Shown here: positions 11,904 through 11,958 of the stretch, one piece after another
Layout: every line of letters starts with the position of its first letter
Numbering within the stretch: the stretch's first letter is position 1
Assembly (NCBI GenBank): GCA_022600255.1
Contig: JAHZKU010000014.1
Location: 1 to 11,958, forward strand
Length of the DNA stretch: 11,958 bases
Reading direction: 5' to 3'
Source of the DNA: Actinomycetes bacterium
GTDB lineage: Bacteria > Actinomycetota > Actinomycetes > S36-B12 > GCA-2699445
Notes under the pieces: generated by a model
Told to the model about the DNA's origin: nothing
The model's input: the letters and a program-made list of their open reading frames with translations, nothing else
The model's database searches: none
Position numbers and translations under genes: made by a program

Positions 11904-11909
11904 CCTCCT
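11904..11909 (-). promoter_or_regulatory. Strong ribosome-binding site of the PLDc_N gene
   Basis: AGGAGG, a full consensus match, 4 bases before the ATG at 11899. It rules out the upstream in-frame start at 11947, whose extra residues are not membrane-like. Confidence 0.75.
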
Positions 11910-11958
11910 GAAGAGAAGCGTAACGCCAGAATGCAAACAAGACACATCGAAAGGTGTG

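Noticed and set aside
1..11958. CRISPR arrays, insertion sequences, tRNA genes, toxin-antitoxin or defence genes
   Set aside because: I looked for spaced repeats, transposase motifs, terminal inverted repeats and cloverleaf patterns and saw none. The window is a metabolic locus.

Overview
This window is an actinobacterial menaquinone (vitamin K2) biosynthesis locus joined to the front of a respiratory complex I operon. By eye the DNA is GC-rich. GTG starts are common and several genes look leaderless. MenG (actinobacterial-type motif LDLAAGT), NuoC (N-terminal GVRQGSFG block), MenC and MenE read like actinobacterial proteins, so I assign the phylum Actinomycetota with good confidence and nothing below that rank.

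Layout, left to right. (1) 1-1246, minus strand: nuoC (cut by the window edge), nuoB and nuoA, tightly packed, preceded by a 352-bp non-coding leader with two alternative hairpins. (2) 1599-2297, minus: menG. (3) 2468-3754, plus: menF, divergent from menG and predicted leaderless. (4) 3699-9341, minus: menB, menC, menD and an MFS_3-type exporter, in transcription order. The gaps between them (148, 181 and 169 bp) are not packed: each holds stem-loops or repeats, and menD and the exporter seem to have their own leaderless promoters. (5) 9393-11500, plus: menE and menA, 8 bp apart, divergent from menB across only 51 bp with a shared symmetric -10. (6) 11426-11899, minus: a small membrane protein with a cardiolipin-synthase-type N-terminal (PLDc_N) domain, overlapping the 3' end of menA.

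The genes encode most of the classical isochorismate route: MenF (chorismate to isochorismate), MenD (to SEPHCHC), MenC (to o-succinylbenzoate), MenE (to OSB-CoA), MenB (to DHNA-CoA), MenA (prenylation) and MenG (methylation to menaquinone). MenH and a DHNA-CoA thioesterase are not seen. Complex I, which passes electrons to the quinone, lies beside them, so the locus links quinone supply with quinone use.

I did not find a new type of system. The most interesting signals are regulatory or architectural: a likely bidirectional promoter, a set of predicted leaderless mRNAs, stem-loops after menB, menC and menD, a possible two-state leader before nuoA, two tail-to-tail gene overlaps, and a MenB with the glycine (bicarbonate-type) active site rather than the aspartate type of mycobacteria.
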